A stretch of 64,000 bases of DNA from Meandrina meandrites (taxonomy: Eukaryota > Cnidaria > Anthozoa > Scleractinia > Meandrinidae), in assembly GCA_963693305.1 (NCBI GenBank), contig OY855910.1:22122362-22186361 (forward strand), read 5' to 3'. Positions within the stretch are counted from its first letter, which is position 1. Each line of letters opens with the position of its first letter. Shown piece after piece: positions 11,504 to 23,900 of this stretch. The translations under genes and the position numbers were made by a program. The notes below the pieces were generated by a model. The model was not told the origin of the DNA and did no database searches. It worked only from the letters and a program-made list of their open reading frames with translations.

Positions 11504-12310
11504 TTGCGCGCTTGTATTTATATTCTTATTTACCCTATTTTTTGAAGGTTGATTTGGTTTCTGTATCTAGTAGTCTTCGGATAAATGTTCTCAAGTTTAT
11601 TATAAAGTACTGATAATAGTAAATGCAAAGTCTCAGTTGATAATGCAAGGTGACTCCAAGACTTACGCTTACGAAAAATAAAGCTTAAACATGATCGATA
11701 TATTTATAAGATAATTTCAAATTCTCCGCGAAGGAATAGTTTTAACATTAAAATCAGTTATCATGGAGGATTGTTAGTGAATAGGTTCTCTCTCTCCTTG
11801 CTTTTTTGTCTTGTCTCGTGTCGTCATGACGTTGTCATGACGACACGAGAATATGCGAGGGGGAGAAGATGCATTCCAATGTGCATTCCATGCGCGTTTG
11901 CTTTGTGAGGCCGCGGAATTTTCCCGCCATGTCAATATTTTTCCCGCCATGTCAAGATTTGCTTTGTGAGGCCGCCGGATTTTGTGCGCGCGTGCGCGCG
12001 TAAAGAAAGAACACATAATTTTTATTTATAAGTAGGAGTTCAAAAATATTGCTGCATTGAAAATCTTTTGCTTTTGTGCTGGTTCATTGTAATCGTTTGT
12101 CGGTTGGGAGTGTTCATTGTAAATGGCTTTTTAGTTGAACAGAATTGAACTTTAATTTAAGGGAAAATCACGGCGAAGAATGTAAAGCAGTGAAAGAGAT
12201 GTTTTTAAATTTGAGCAGTTTTATTAGATGAAATTTTTGTACATTTTTTAAATGGAATGATTGAGACAATTAGGAAAGAGTGTTTGATTTATGAACTTGC
12301 AGCGAACGCA

Positions 12311-12600
12311 AATTCTTAGTGGTCCAACAGGCAATATAAATGGAACAGAAATAAGGCCCCTTTTAGCTGGCGACAGTGCCTATTCACTAACGAACTGGCT
12401 AGTGAAACCCTAGCCGGACAGAGGACGCCTGACTCAGGAGCAGAGAAAGTTTAAAACCTAAAGTTCGGTGCACTACTATCTGTAGTGGAACGAGCATTTG
12501 GCATGTTGAAAGTTCGTTGGAGAATTGCGTTGAAAAAGGTTGGACAAAAAACGAGCATCCTAAAAAAGACTATGATTGCTACGTGAGTTTTGTACAACAA
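12311..12600 (+). pseudogene. PIF/Harbinger transposase relic (DDE end)
   Basis: Translation gives pieces typical of the C-terminal half of a PIF/Harbinger (DDE_4-type) transposase: LLAGDSAYSLTNWLVKP, then LTQEQRKF, then, after breaks, VVERAFGMLKVRWRIALKK. Stops and frame changes interrupt it. The N-terminal part is not recognised. It faces a Myb-like relic at 12782-13115; two-gene structure is normal for this superfamily. Confidence 0.7.
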
Positions 12601-12781
12601 TTGTATGTATCGTTTCAATAACAGAAGATACACGATTAGATAAAGACAATTATTTTGATGCTAAATCTTTAAAAATGTCAACTATGGCGTTTGTTTGTTC
12701 CATTTGCCTGCTCTGGGCGTCACGGAACATTTCAGCTGATCAAATCTTGCGTTGTCCTGTTCCATACTCTTTTCACACATT

Positions 12782-13115
12782 TCAATAAAAGAACTCTGCA
12801 TGCCAGTCTGGAGTCGTACTTTCTCGCCTTTCTTTACTCAGGATGTTGAAATAGGGGAAGCCTTCTTTAATTTTCTGAATTCCATCTTCTCCAGTCGAGC
12901 GAGATCGCTGCTTGAACTCGTACTCTAGATTCTGCTGCCGTTTCTTCAGCTGCTGTAGCATTCTCTGGCTTTCTGGACACCTTTCTTTATACGAAGAATA
13001 GATATCGTTCCAGATTTTTATTTTTTTCGTTGTGAAACTCCCCACAGCTTACTGAATTTGGGGGCCCACGCTTCAAGAAGTTCGTGCGTTTCCTTCTCAG
13101 TCCTGAGTCAGCAGA
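12782..13115 (-). pseudogene. Myb/SANT-like Harbinger accessory protein relic
   Basis: The minus strand encodes KIKIWNDIYSSYKERCPESQ, QLKKRQQNLEYEFKQ and IQKIKEGFPYF, a pattern of Myb/SANT-like DNA-binding proteins carried by Harbinger transposons. The beginning continues only in another frame (WAPKFSKLWGVSQR, about 13070 to 13025), which indicates a frameshift. It is convergent with the transposase relic. Confidence 0.6.
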
Positions 13116-13335
13116 CTTAACGCGAGGTTTTTCGTTTTGTGTTTGCCGTAGCAAGTACTTCGACATCTCTTGCAACTGAAGACTGAGGTGATGGCATGCT
13201 TCTTTCCAGTAGAATTGGTGATCATCGAGAAATGTTTATCAGTACGCTGAGATAAAATCATTTTTAAGTCGGCTGCATTAGGGGGCTAAAAAAAGCCTTA
13301 AGCTTGACTTATCTTACAAACATCTCAAAAGTTAA

Positions 13336-15705
13336 AGGGCAACTCTTGGCTAGAAAACTATATTTCAGTAAAAGCTTCCGAATGTTTCAAAAATTACACA
13401 GGAAGCAGAAAATTTGAATTCAGAAGCTTTTTTACCGGTTAATTTTAACTTAAAACTACCGCTTTTGTGACATTTCGCCATGAATGCTTCGATTATGATC
13501 ACGAGATGTGAACATCACAGGTGTGGAACCGCAACAAGTCACGAACATGGCTGACTCAAATTCTTGCAGTGAGAGCTCAACTTCTGCTAGCGACTCCACT
13601 GATTTTTAGAGAGCTATAGGAGGGGATATGTCAGGGTATGATTAAGAACCTTCTATGGTATTTCAACCCTGGCGTTTTGAGCCTCCATGGAAACACAGCG
13701 AGACAGAGAAAGGAAGTAAAACATCGAACCTCCTCACCGCCGACGGCGACGAATAGTGAGTGAATTGAAGTCCTAAATGTACAGTTTCTTTCTCTATTAC
13801 CTCGGCCAGTTGTTTGTGAGCTAAGTCAAACCTGAAAAGCCTTGTTATTATTTGCATGTACGCGAGAAGCGTAATTAAACATGCTTTTATACAACCAAAC
13901 TGTTTGCTGCATTTTGTTGTTTATATTCGGTCTTCAAATATTTTTGCTCATGTTTATCACAGTTATCACAATAGCATAGGTTTTGAGCTTCAGCCTAATG
14001 TACATTATCTATCTTGTGCGTTTGAAAGCTTGCAAATACTGCAAATACAGAAACGCAAGTTAAATTCTTTGTCTCCTTTGTGTTACCGATTTTTCTAAAT
14101 TCTGCTCGAAAACGAAGAATTCTGCCGGCGAAATGCCAGCTACCGAAACTAGACTATAATGCTCGAAATTCTGCGGCAGATTTTATCTAGAACATACTCG
14201 GGCTTGGAGTTAAATGTGGACAAAACTCTGCTGGGTCTCTTCACTTCTTTTTTTGGGAGAAGGGAGTTTGCGCTTTCTGTAGTTGAAACAACTTGCCTCG
14301 AGGAAACTTTGTTCAAGGTTGTTCGACGTGCTTGTATGCGTAAAACTGCAGAATGTTTTTGAAAACTGATTACTGCCACCGGGACTATTACTCGACCCTG
14401 CAGTGCGTGATTTTCTATTTATCGGTATAATTAAGTTGTCATGTTTTTATTTTGCAATTTCTCATCTTTTTGCGAAAAGCACCCCCACGAAAATCGAAAA
14501 TTGTGCTGTGTTTGGCTCCTTATTACTTTCGCGTTTGCTTGCGTTTTAATTCATGGTTTGCATTTGAAATGGTCGTTGCGCTCTTCGTGTCTTACAACTT
14601 TTGGCATGTTTTCCTTTAGTTATCTCGTCAACTGACATCTGCTCGAATCTGCACACGAAACTCTTTCGTGGTCAGGCTAGGGAGGGTGAAGGGAAAGAGC
14701 GTGACACGCTTTCATACCCGGGTTTCATGCTACACCCCGGGTTGCCTAATTTACAACAATTGTTTCTCAAAAGGAATCACAGAACAAGTAGTTCACGCAA
14801 CACTTCTTCTCTTAGTTATCCGGATATTGTTTTATATTTGATTCCCCATTTCTTTGTATAATTTTATATCCCGCGAGAGCGCCTCTGCTAGCGCGCGGGG
14901 TAGTGGCTTCTTATTGCGCAGTACTGACCTGCACGCAAATCACGCGCGCCTTTCGAAGGCATATACTTCAAAGAAACACTACATTTGCTGGTGGGAATTG
15001 CTTTCTATTTTGCCAATTAACAGCAGGAGAAATCTGAGGGTGGCTACAAATTTCTCAACAACAGAATCAAAATATATCGGTCTGTTTCCGAACGCGTGGA
15101 TTTCGCTTACATATAGGACATATAGAGGCTCAGTATTCCTGCTCATAAATGAAGAGATTTCTGACAAATTATATGGGAGTCAGCACTCGCAGACCCTTTT
15201 CAATTTACTATCTACTCCAGACAAAAGGCATCTTTATCACGATATGGTGCAAGAGAGGATGCATCGTATTATAAAGCTATGTACATTTGCTGACCTTAGA
15301 AGGCCGATCAATCTGACGGATTTGTTTCGTTTCACAAACACATGATTTACTCTTTTTAAGTTTATTTCCTTTCATATTTAAGCACTGAAGCACTACCTTT
15401 TTTTAATCTTGGACATCATTGAATAGCATAGGGTCTTTCTCTCCTTGTCATTCTCATTTATGAAGAGAAGCTTGGCCTGTTTTCCTCTTATCAGAAGCAA
15501 AAGCAAATCTGCCTTCCACACCTGTGACGTAGCATCACGTGACGTACCAAAATCCGAACGGCCGCCAAATTGGCGTAAAAGAAAATTCGTAGTAAATTCA
15601 TTTTGGCCGATATCTAAAAAATTTTACCTTCTAAAGATTCCTGTTGCTATAAACAACTTATAGAAAAAATAAAAAAATCGGGGTAAATTTCCCAAGAGTT
15701 GCCCT
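13336..15705. mobile_element. 2.37-kb TTAA-flanked DNA transposon, apparently non-autonomous
   Basis: The ends are AGGGCAACTCTTGG at 13336 and its imperfect reverse complement CCCAAGAGTTGCCCT ending at 15705, with TTAA at 13332-13335 and 15706-15709. TTAA targets occur in piggyBac and Kolobok elements; AGGG-type ends fit Kolobok at least as well. On the plus strand, 13546-13608 starts MADSNSCSESSTSASDSTDF and then stops, possibly the remnant of an element protein start. The open frame at 14854-15345 resembles no transposase I know. Confidence 0.7.
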
Positions 15706-18239
15706 TTAACAAGGTCAAAGACAGACCTCACGCTAAGAAACCCAGATAAGAAGATGTGGTGATATTCGCCCGGGATGGGAGCTGAAAACAGGAGCGGTAA
15801 GCGGGAATTTCAAGAAAGAGCCTGAGCGGGATTTTGTGTTTTTATGCAGTCGCGATGCGAGAATCTTTACGGAAAGTTTTTTCGTAACTGCATAAAATGT
15901 AATTAACAAAATTTGACTGGAACAAATTGCTTGATCTGTGTAGCGGTGTAGGGTTTCAAGTACGGAATAGGTTAATAGTGTAGTGTGTCAAATTTATATA
16001 GTTGCAGTTACACATCGTCCTTTTAATATGGTAAAAGGGCTCTTTACCTCGGGAAACTCACAAATATTGAGGACGTTTTTTTGGTAAATATCATAAATAA
16101 TATGTGCTCTGTCATTTTGTTTTTCCGCGTGCTTTGTAATTTTGTTTTCCCGGGTGTTTTGTCATTTTCATGGCCTGTTCGCCATTTTTATTTCCCGCTT
16201 ATGAAAAAAAAAAGACTAAAAATTATCTCAGCAATATGTTCCCCCAAGGTAAATTTATGGCAGTGTGAAAAAGAACAAAAGAATCGCTCATGAAAGTTAC
16301 CGAGGCAAATAGGTTGGTTTTCCAAGTACCCCAAGATAAAATGACCAATCGCGAGGCAAACCTTAAAGATAAGCAAATAAAATAAACAGAGAAATTTGAA
16401 ATTAAATATGATGGCGTGAGGTTTAGATTTCCTGAGGTCAACTTTGCGTGTTCAAGGCAGCAAAAACGTGGTCTTTCTTAGAATCATGGCTTGATGGCTT
16501 GCTGATTTGTAAGTAAATGCAAATTTTTTTTGGAAATTTGGCGTTCAAATACAACACTAGTCAAGGAAGATCTATAGTGCGTTTTCTTATATGTATTTCT
16601 ATTTCATCTCAAGGTTTAGAAAAATCCAACACAGAGATCTATATAAACGGAGTCTTCGCCTTCTATTTCTTCGCTGTCTGAAATACTGACATAACAAAGC
16701 AGTAGAAGACTGTCGAAAGAGTATAAATAATAAAAGCGAGATGATGCTAAGCAAGCACCTTCGAATTACCCATTTTCGCATTTCGCGCCGAAAACAGTAT
16801 GAAAAATTGACCTTGGTAAAGTGCTAAGTGTCTGACCGCAAACACCTCGGTAACGTATTCCCGCGGTGAGTTTACCTTGGTGTTATTTACCTTGGGAATG
16901 CTATTTGCCTGGGTATGTGTAAAACGTTCGTTACAAACATATCGGCATTTCTATTTTCAGCGTTTTCGTCACAAGAAACATGTATGAAATACTCTATCTT
17001 CTGATATTGTTCTTTGATCGTTAAAAACGGGCAATAAATAACAAAAGAAATGGAAAACAGCGCAAAACGTCGGCGCAAGGAGGTGAAGTGGGGGACGAGT
17101 GCTTCGAGTAACGCTCAATTCCTCTTGCGTTCAGTTTGCGTCGGAAATAGAGAGGAGGGACGTTTTTTGTTTAAAATCATAAATAATATGTGTTCTGTAA
17201 TTTTGTTTTCCCGCCTGTTCGCCATTTTTATTTCCCGCGTATGGAAAAAGAAGACTAAATATTATCCCAGCAAAATGTTCCCCCGTCTCTGCTTTCCCTA
17301 TCCCCGGATATGGTAAATTTTCTTAGAACACCTATTTCTTTAGTGGCGCGAAAGTCTTTAATGAACTCCCTGTAAATATTGCAAGCGTAAATAACATACA
17401 AGCCTAGCAAAACATTTACTTTTATAATAACTATTTAGTAAAGTATATTTTAATCTCTTTTTGACTGACACGAGACAGCCCAAAGGGCCTTTGATTCACT
17501 CCACCGAGCTCTCGTCATTTGATTAGCCTCTAGCCCAGACAAGTTGTTTGCTTCCAGCTCTTCTCATGTGCAGCGCCTCCTTGACTGTATCATATAGACT
17601 CTTGGTTTTAGGCCATCGTAACTTGATTAAAAACATGAAACAAACAGCGGTAATAAACATTGTAAAAAATCGCATTTTACTAACTTGACGTTTCGTATGT
17701 TATGCAACATACATTTTCAAAAGTATGACCGTTACAAAATTTTAACGACTATTATATATTGTTATGAAAAGGGTCTGGAACCTAGACTGAGACAATTGAT
17801 CTACAGCAGTAACTTAATATTATCGCTTAGGTTAATAGAGCAACAACCTCTCACTGCCAACGTTGCCATTTAATGAAGGTTGTAGCTCTTGAATGAATAA
17901 GGTCTCTTTTATTTTGCAATGTAGGTGTCCTTGACTGCTTAGGTCGAGTCCTCTTCCTGAAACCCTGGGGGTTCCATTTACGAGGGCAGTCCTTAAGTGA
18001 TGTTGTCCAATAGCGCTGCGCACTAATGACGTCACAAATTTTGATCCCCCGGTGTGACTCAGACAAACAAATAGCTCTCCGTAAGATCAATGTCAATATG
18101 GTGTCTTCTATGTGGCGTTTGGCCAGTTAATGAGACGTCTAAAAAAGATTTACATCCGATTGTCTGTCCATTATATTTCCAAGTGTGGCAATACAGGATA
18201 ATCCGCTCTTATAAATTCTGCCTCCTGCTTCTGTTAGGT
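15706..18239. other. Intergenic stretch with a direct-repeat pair
   Basis: No gene is supported. 16083-16250 and 17178-17285 are diverged direct repeats sharing ATCATAAATAATATGTG, CTGTTCGCCATTTTTATTTC and an AATATGTTCCCCC-like end. The sequence between contains TTTACCTTGG-type motifs. No recognisable protein remnant was seen. Confidence 0.5.
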
Positions 18240-19300
18240 TAGGATTTTGCTGGGTATAGAGAGAAACATTATTCCCGCGAGTTTCCACGCAAGCTTAGAT
18301 CACCCTTCTCCGCTAGCTTTACCAAAGGACCACTTTTCCAATCAGTGAGTATGTCTTCTCTTTCCCTGCAGACCCTCCAGCATGCTGGGTGCTCCTTCTT
18401 TTGTCGATCGGCAAGGGGGAATCTACAATTGGAGGATACGTTGGATGGTCAAGGATGTGTATGTTCAGTACTGATTCAAAATGACTCTACCACCGTTGAA
18501 TTTGATCTCCTAGCTTTGTTAAGAGTGTACCATCTACAGCTTTGATTGGGCGGTTCTTGCTACATCTTGTTCCACTCAGTTGCCGTTCATTTTTGTAGAG
18601 TCCACAGATCATTGTTGTTTGATGCCTTCTCTGCTTCACTGGCCATGCTGTTAATGAGTTTTGTTTTTTACTTTGACGGCAAGCTCTCCTCACTTTTCTG
18701 TTCTTATCCTTGTAATTTCTGATTACTTCTCTTTTCCCCTGCCCTTTTAGAGCATTATTTGCTTTCTGTTTAGTTCTCCGCATTTCTTCCGAATCTTTCG
18801 CTATATATCATCAGACATCCACTCTTTCTGGGTTTTCTCTAATTCCTCCCCGGATATACTTCACATTTGTCTACCAACAGCTTGTTCGTTCTCTTCCACA
18901 GGGTACTAATGTCACGAGTGTGGCCATCTGGCTCCGTCAAGACCAGTTTCCACTCCGTTGTCCACCAGTAGGTAGGGATCGAAGCGGTTGTCCAATAGAA
19001 GCAAGGGCTCGAAGCGGTTTCGTAGCAAGATCTGAAGGTTCTGTCTCATTTTTGAATCTTCCAATTTCAAGACATTGAATTTCTTCCTTGGGAAATTGGG
19101 CTCTTGCCTAGCAGCAAACTTGATCTTCAGAGAGCTCACTAGGAGATAGTGGTCACAGCCCACAGATGCTCCTCTTTTCGCTCGCAAATCCTGCACCGTT
19201 CTTCTTCATCGTTGGCTCATAACAAGATAGTCTATTTGGTTTTCAGTTTCTCCTTCTGATGACGTCCATGTTGCCTAATGAATCTGTATATGTGAGAATA
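18240..19300 (-). mobile_element. RTE-type LINE relic (endonuclease to start of reverse transcriptase)
   Basis: Read on the minus strand from 19300, fragments appear in LINE order: ATWTSSEGETENQIDYLVMS and DLRAKRGASVGCDHYLL (endonuclease end), then AYK-type linker YKDKNRKVRRACRQSKK and RPIKAVDGTLLTK, then DWKSGPLVKLAEKGDLSL (start of reverse transcriptase). Stops and frame changes are frequent. 5' and 3' ends are not defined. It is long dead. Confidence 0.7.
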
Positions 19301-19680
19301 GTGTTCCACCAATCATGAATGATGAAAGGTTGTTCAAGGCACAAAACTCAAGCGCCCCATCATGATTAGAATGTCCCAGACTGGAGCTTTGTCCTCCACA
19401 CCTTGAGGTTTATCTGATGGATCATGGTAACGGCAAAACGCATTACAAGGCAGGAATCGTAGCGATGATAGTTTTCAAGAAAGGCGGAAGGGCCCCTGGG
19501 AAACGAGTTTCCAAACGGCTCTGTGAATGCTGACTCCTGATTGGGCGGAAAAATCCTTTGTTTTATTCTACCCAATCGGGGAACAGCAACATCAGAGTCC
19601 CTTTTGTGTGTTCTTGCACGGCAGTTGTTGTGTTGGCCATACATTTATTTTAATTTACACCAGAGACCCGAAAAATTCTA

Positions 19681-19835
19681 TGCCATGCTTTTCAAGCAGT
19701 TTGCATCCCAAGCAGGCAGTCATAAAACCAATGAGTCAAGTTCAAATACCTTCTCACGACCGTGTGATGGCACAGATACATGCAGATAGCTTACGTCACC
19801 ATATGGAATGATGTCATTGTAATCAGTTCCTTATT
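19681..19835 (-). pseudogene. Relic of an ammonium-transporter exon
   Basis: This piece is close to the fourth-exon start of the intact AMT gene: ATGCTTTTCAAGCAGTTTGC followed by ATCCCAAGCAGGCA is shared with 35274-35307, and further matches continue to the GATGGCACAGATA region and beyond the splice site (GTAATCAGT). The translation is broken near the ITRS*E position, where the intact gene has IARPWE. Only this exon start survives. It is on the same strand as the intact gene and lies on the far side of copy A, as expected if PMCA and AMT were duplicated together. Confidence 0.75.
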
Positions 19836-20991
19836 CTAAGTAGTCATCAGTCCTGGTAGTGTCGCATGGGAGCTAACGTAACGTAACACAGTTACAGCAA
19901 GTACCCAGGTTGGTTGAAGCCACTACCTGGCGAAGATCAATAACGAGCCTACTTGGAAACCTGATTGACAGTTAAAAAGTTAAAAATATTGACGTCACTC
20001 AGCCGGCAGGTGTTTCTAAGCAACTAAATAATCAGCGAATGAAGAATCAGCATAGACCTGCGTAAGTTTGGCGTCATTTTGTCTATCGCAGTGCGCTCCA
20101 ATGCAATTTGTTTCAAAACAACATAACTTGAATATATGAAACTTGTATTTAAACATCAATATTCTAAAATTATAAAATTGCAATCCACATTGTCATGTCT
20201 AAATGGCGAGTAAAGATTGAGTTGTTTACAACGTCCTTTTCATGGATCAGCTTACTTCTTGAACTGCAGAGGTATTTCTGCTATTTTTTTGTCTGCTGGA
20301 AATACCTGAAGTTTATTTTCAAGTAGTAATTATTGAAACATTTTCTGGAAGGTTCAAATAAGAACTTATTGTTTTCAATCTTAACCAGTTGTAACGCACA
20401 TGTCGACGTAAGGTGACTATCACCAGTGCACTGGAGAAGAGAGATGAATAAACTGTACCGTTTGTTAGTGAAAGGAATAGAGAAAATTCATATGTTGACA
20501 AAATTTCTCAGTTAAAAGTACTCTGAAATGGTTCACTGAGTGGTGATGATATGAACTGATGTCATGGATCAGTGAGAGCCACTTGTGTTTAAAATATTCA
20601 TTGTTTGTTTCTCTTTTTGTTCTTTATCAAGACATTATGTTTTTAAAGATATGAAGCTTTATTGGTCAAACTACCTTGGCGACCGTTTCTTTTGTTTTCA
20701 CTTTCTATTCTAAATTAACATCTTGACGTGATCACGAACACATTTTCTGCGTTCTTCATCGCAAAACAGTGAAGAGAAGGAATGAGTCTGGATCTTGCTC
20801 GATTCCAAAGCTTCCTGCTCAAACGGTAATTTTCAAAATAAGCTAGGGTATTTAATATCACGCCTGAGCAATATTAACTTATTTCGTGATTTCAGGTTGT
20901 GTCGTTGTGGCCGTGGAGTTGCTCGGAGTTCGTGACAGAACTTCATCCCTTGTAAACGCCACCGGAACTAACACAAAAATCCAACGAAAAC
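19836..20991 (+). promoter_or_regulatory. Upstream region of copy B; possible 5'UTR exon at 20896
   Basis: No coding sequence is recognised between the AMT relic and the copy B start. A pyrimidine-poor acceptor (ATTTCAG at 20889-20895) precedes 20896-20991, which could be the last non-coding exon leading to the ATG. No clear TATA box was seen. Confidence 0.35.
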
Positions 20992-23900
20992 ATGTCTAAC
21001 CAAACTCCAAATTGTGCACCGGATTTCTCAAACTCTGAAGAAATCCGTGAGAGTATGATTGCTCTGATGGAAACTCGAGGGAAAACAGCGGCGGATCGCC
21101 TCGAGCGAGAATTTGGCGGTGCTAAGGGAATCGCAAAGCGGCTGCATTCGTCGACAAAAAATGGTTTACTCGGCATTAAAGACGGACTTGCGAGTAGAAA
21201 TGTTTTTGGTGAAAACTATATACCACTTCAGCCACCTCAAAGTTTTTGGCGATTGCTTATTTACTCGCTTACAGACTCCGTGCTGATTATATTGGTGTTG
21301 GGAGCCATTGCTGCTCTTGTTCTAGGATGGTATCACCCAGAGATTTGCAATGGAATAGAGCAAACCAAGACGGCTTGGATGGAAGGATGCGGTATTATTG
21401 GCACCGTGGTTGTCATCATCTTGAGTTCAGCGCTAAGTGATTTCTTCCGAGATCGTGAATTTTATAAGATGCAAAATAGGATCGAGAACAGCCGTACATG
21501 CACTGTCATAAGAAGTGGAAAAGAAGTCAACTTATGCTGCAAACACATCAAAGTTGGCGATCTGTGCGTCCTGAAAGTCGGTGCGATTGTCCCAGCGGAT
21601 GGCGTGCTCACTCAGTCCAATGAGTTAGTCACCAATGATAGTATCCTCAATGCTGGTCCAAGCGTCGTCAAGGGAGATGAAGATCCTTTGGTGTTCGCTG
21701 GTAGCTATGTTAGAGAGGGTAGCGGTAGGTTTTTAGTCACTGCTGTCGGTGAATATACACAAGCTTTCAGGTACAGAGGTAACGTAAATAAGCCTGCAGT
21801 TGCGCCTGAGTTGAACCCAGATGACGAACGCTCTACCTTGCAAGGAAAGCTGAACAAGGCTTCTGCTATTTTAGGGCTTATCGGCATAATTCTCGGTGTG
21901 TTGGTGGCGCTTATTATCATTCTGAGATTTAGCATCCAAACATACTCGGTTGATGACAAGAGTTACGATGAGAGTCACTGGATTGAGTTTGTTCAGGCAA
22001 TAATTCTTGGAATAGTGATCATTATCATTGCTGAACCAGAAGCACTGTCTCTAGCAGTCACAATAACACTGTCCTACTGTATTGACAAGATGTACGCTAG
22101 CCAAATATTAGTCAGGAATGTTGATGTTGTGGAGAAAATGGGAAACCTAACCGCCATATGTTGTGGCAAAACAGGGGTCCTGACTGAGCTTAGCAAAATG
22201 ACGGTCACAGAACAAGTGGTAGAGTGTTACATGGCTGAAGAGAGTTACAGCGGACATCCACGCTATTACAAAGACAAGCTACCTCCAAACTTAGTTAAAG
22301 ACCTGTGTGATGCCATATCTATCAACACAAGTTACTCGTCCAATATAACGGTAAGCATAAATTATTGAATGTTAAAACCAAAATTACCATAATCTCTGCA
22401 GACTTGAGAAGAAACAAAGAAATAGCGGTCGCAAGATAACTAGTTAAATACTTCGGCTTAAATACCAGCAATCACGAAATTAGTCAATTCTGTTATATAA
22501 GTCTGTATGTGTCAACAAAGATCTCAATAAAAAATGAAAAAAGGTAGATGTTTAACAAAGTTTTTCAAATTTTTCACTAATCGTAAAAAAGTTGTATTCC
22601 ATCCTAAACCCTTTGTTCACCAACGATGGAAGATCTTTCATCTCCAAACAATTAGTAACTTGCTCGAATTGTGTTTCCCGGGTTATTGTATCCCGCGACA
22701 TAAATACTGTATTTCAAAACAACACATGTTCGCTGGAACGTGACTTGTATTCTTTCATGCCATAAAAAAACAATGACGTTGCAATGTTGAAATCTGTTTG
22801 GAACAAAAGACTATAAATGCTGGCTTTTACTGGGCATAAACATACGCATACGGATAAGCAAATAAGAGGAAAGAAAACATTCATTCTACTTATGCTGTCC
22901 TCACTGGAAATCACCACGAAATAAATATAAGCGTAAGCACACTGTGGCAACAGTTTTATATATCCGTTTTTATATTCAATAACTCTGCAAAAACACAGCT
23001 AATCTTACCTCTTGGCATTACTCCTATTGTGCTTGTGTTTATAGAAGTACATAGGAAACCATAAGTCGAGAAGAGTAAACGTTTCAGCCGATACACTTAA
23101 AATGTTATAAAAATAATAGTAGAGCCACTAATTCTGCTCTGTGTTGTTCAGCCTGCAGGTCCTCAGTGCCTTCCTAAGCAAACTGGCGACAGAACAGAAT
23201 GTGCTCTTCTCCAGTTTGTGCTTGACCTAGGCGAGTATTACCCGTTTATAAGGACAGACCATCCAGAGGAAACATTCGTTAAAGTGTTTGGCTTCTCTCC
23301 GGAACGTAAATCTATGACTACAGTCATTCCTGATGGCAGTGACTTCAAGATTTACTGCAAAGGAGCACCAGAGGCCATTCTTGGGCGGTGCACAGGAATT
23401 GTTCGACATGACGGCAGCGTGGGCAAGTATCTTCCCGAGGATGCAGTCAGAATCGCCCAAGTCATTAAAAGCATGCAGGAGACCAGACATTTGAAAGTGA
23501 TGTGTGTAGCTTACAGAAACATCTACCCTTCAGGTGGGTACCATCTTGAGTTTCAGCTAGCGGTATCTCGTTTAAAAGTTACCAGTTACGTTGATATTAG
23601 ACGGCTCAAAATGGCAGCAGGCGGAGATAGATACTGTAGCAACGAACTTTGACTACACGATGCTGGAAATATTGAACAAGGGTTAAAAAGCCTACTTCTC
23701 AAAATGAATAGGACACATCTTTATAATAGTGTTTTCGTACTGTAAAAGCAAATTCATTAAAAATATCCTGGATAACAGACAAACGACATAACAATAGATC
23801 AAGGATCATTGCGTAAAATAAAACAGATAAGATATTAGTTGGCTTCAAGGAAGGAAACACCCAGGTTCTTGCATGAGGGAGATTACAATGCACAGTACAA

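Larger units (their letters stand above)
9739..11780 (+). other. Duplicated 3' flank / likely 3'UTR of copy A
   Basis: Apart from inserted repeats, this flank matches 32264-33765 in order: AAGCTACAGAATACT and CATAGACTACGAG just after the stop, GTGGCTCAGTGTTTTATTTT at 10923-10942 and 32754-32773, CAAGGCAACTGGAC-type sequence near 11270 and 32925, and GTTTATTATAAA with ATCGATATATTTAT further on. It shows how far the segmental duplication extends beyond the coding region. Confidence 0.7.

Noticed and set aside
14854..15345. 163-codon open frame as a gene or transposase
   Set aside because: No known motif; lies inside a TTAA-flanked repeat. The composition gives no support.
22165..22167. Treating Gly392 as a sequencing error
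   Set aside because: TGES and TGDGxND are also lost at separate places, and the latter is lost in both gene copies.
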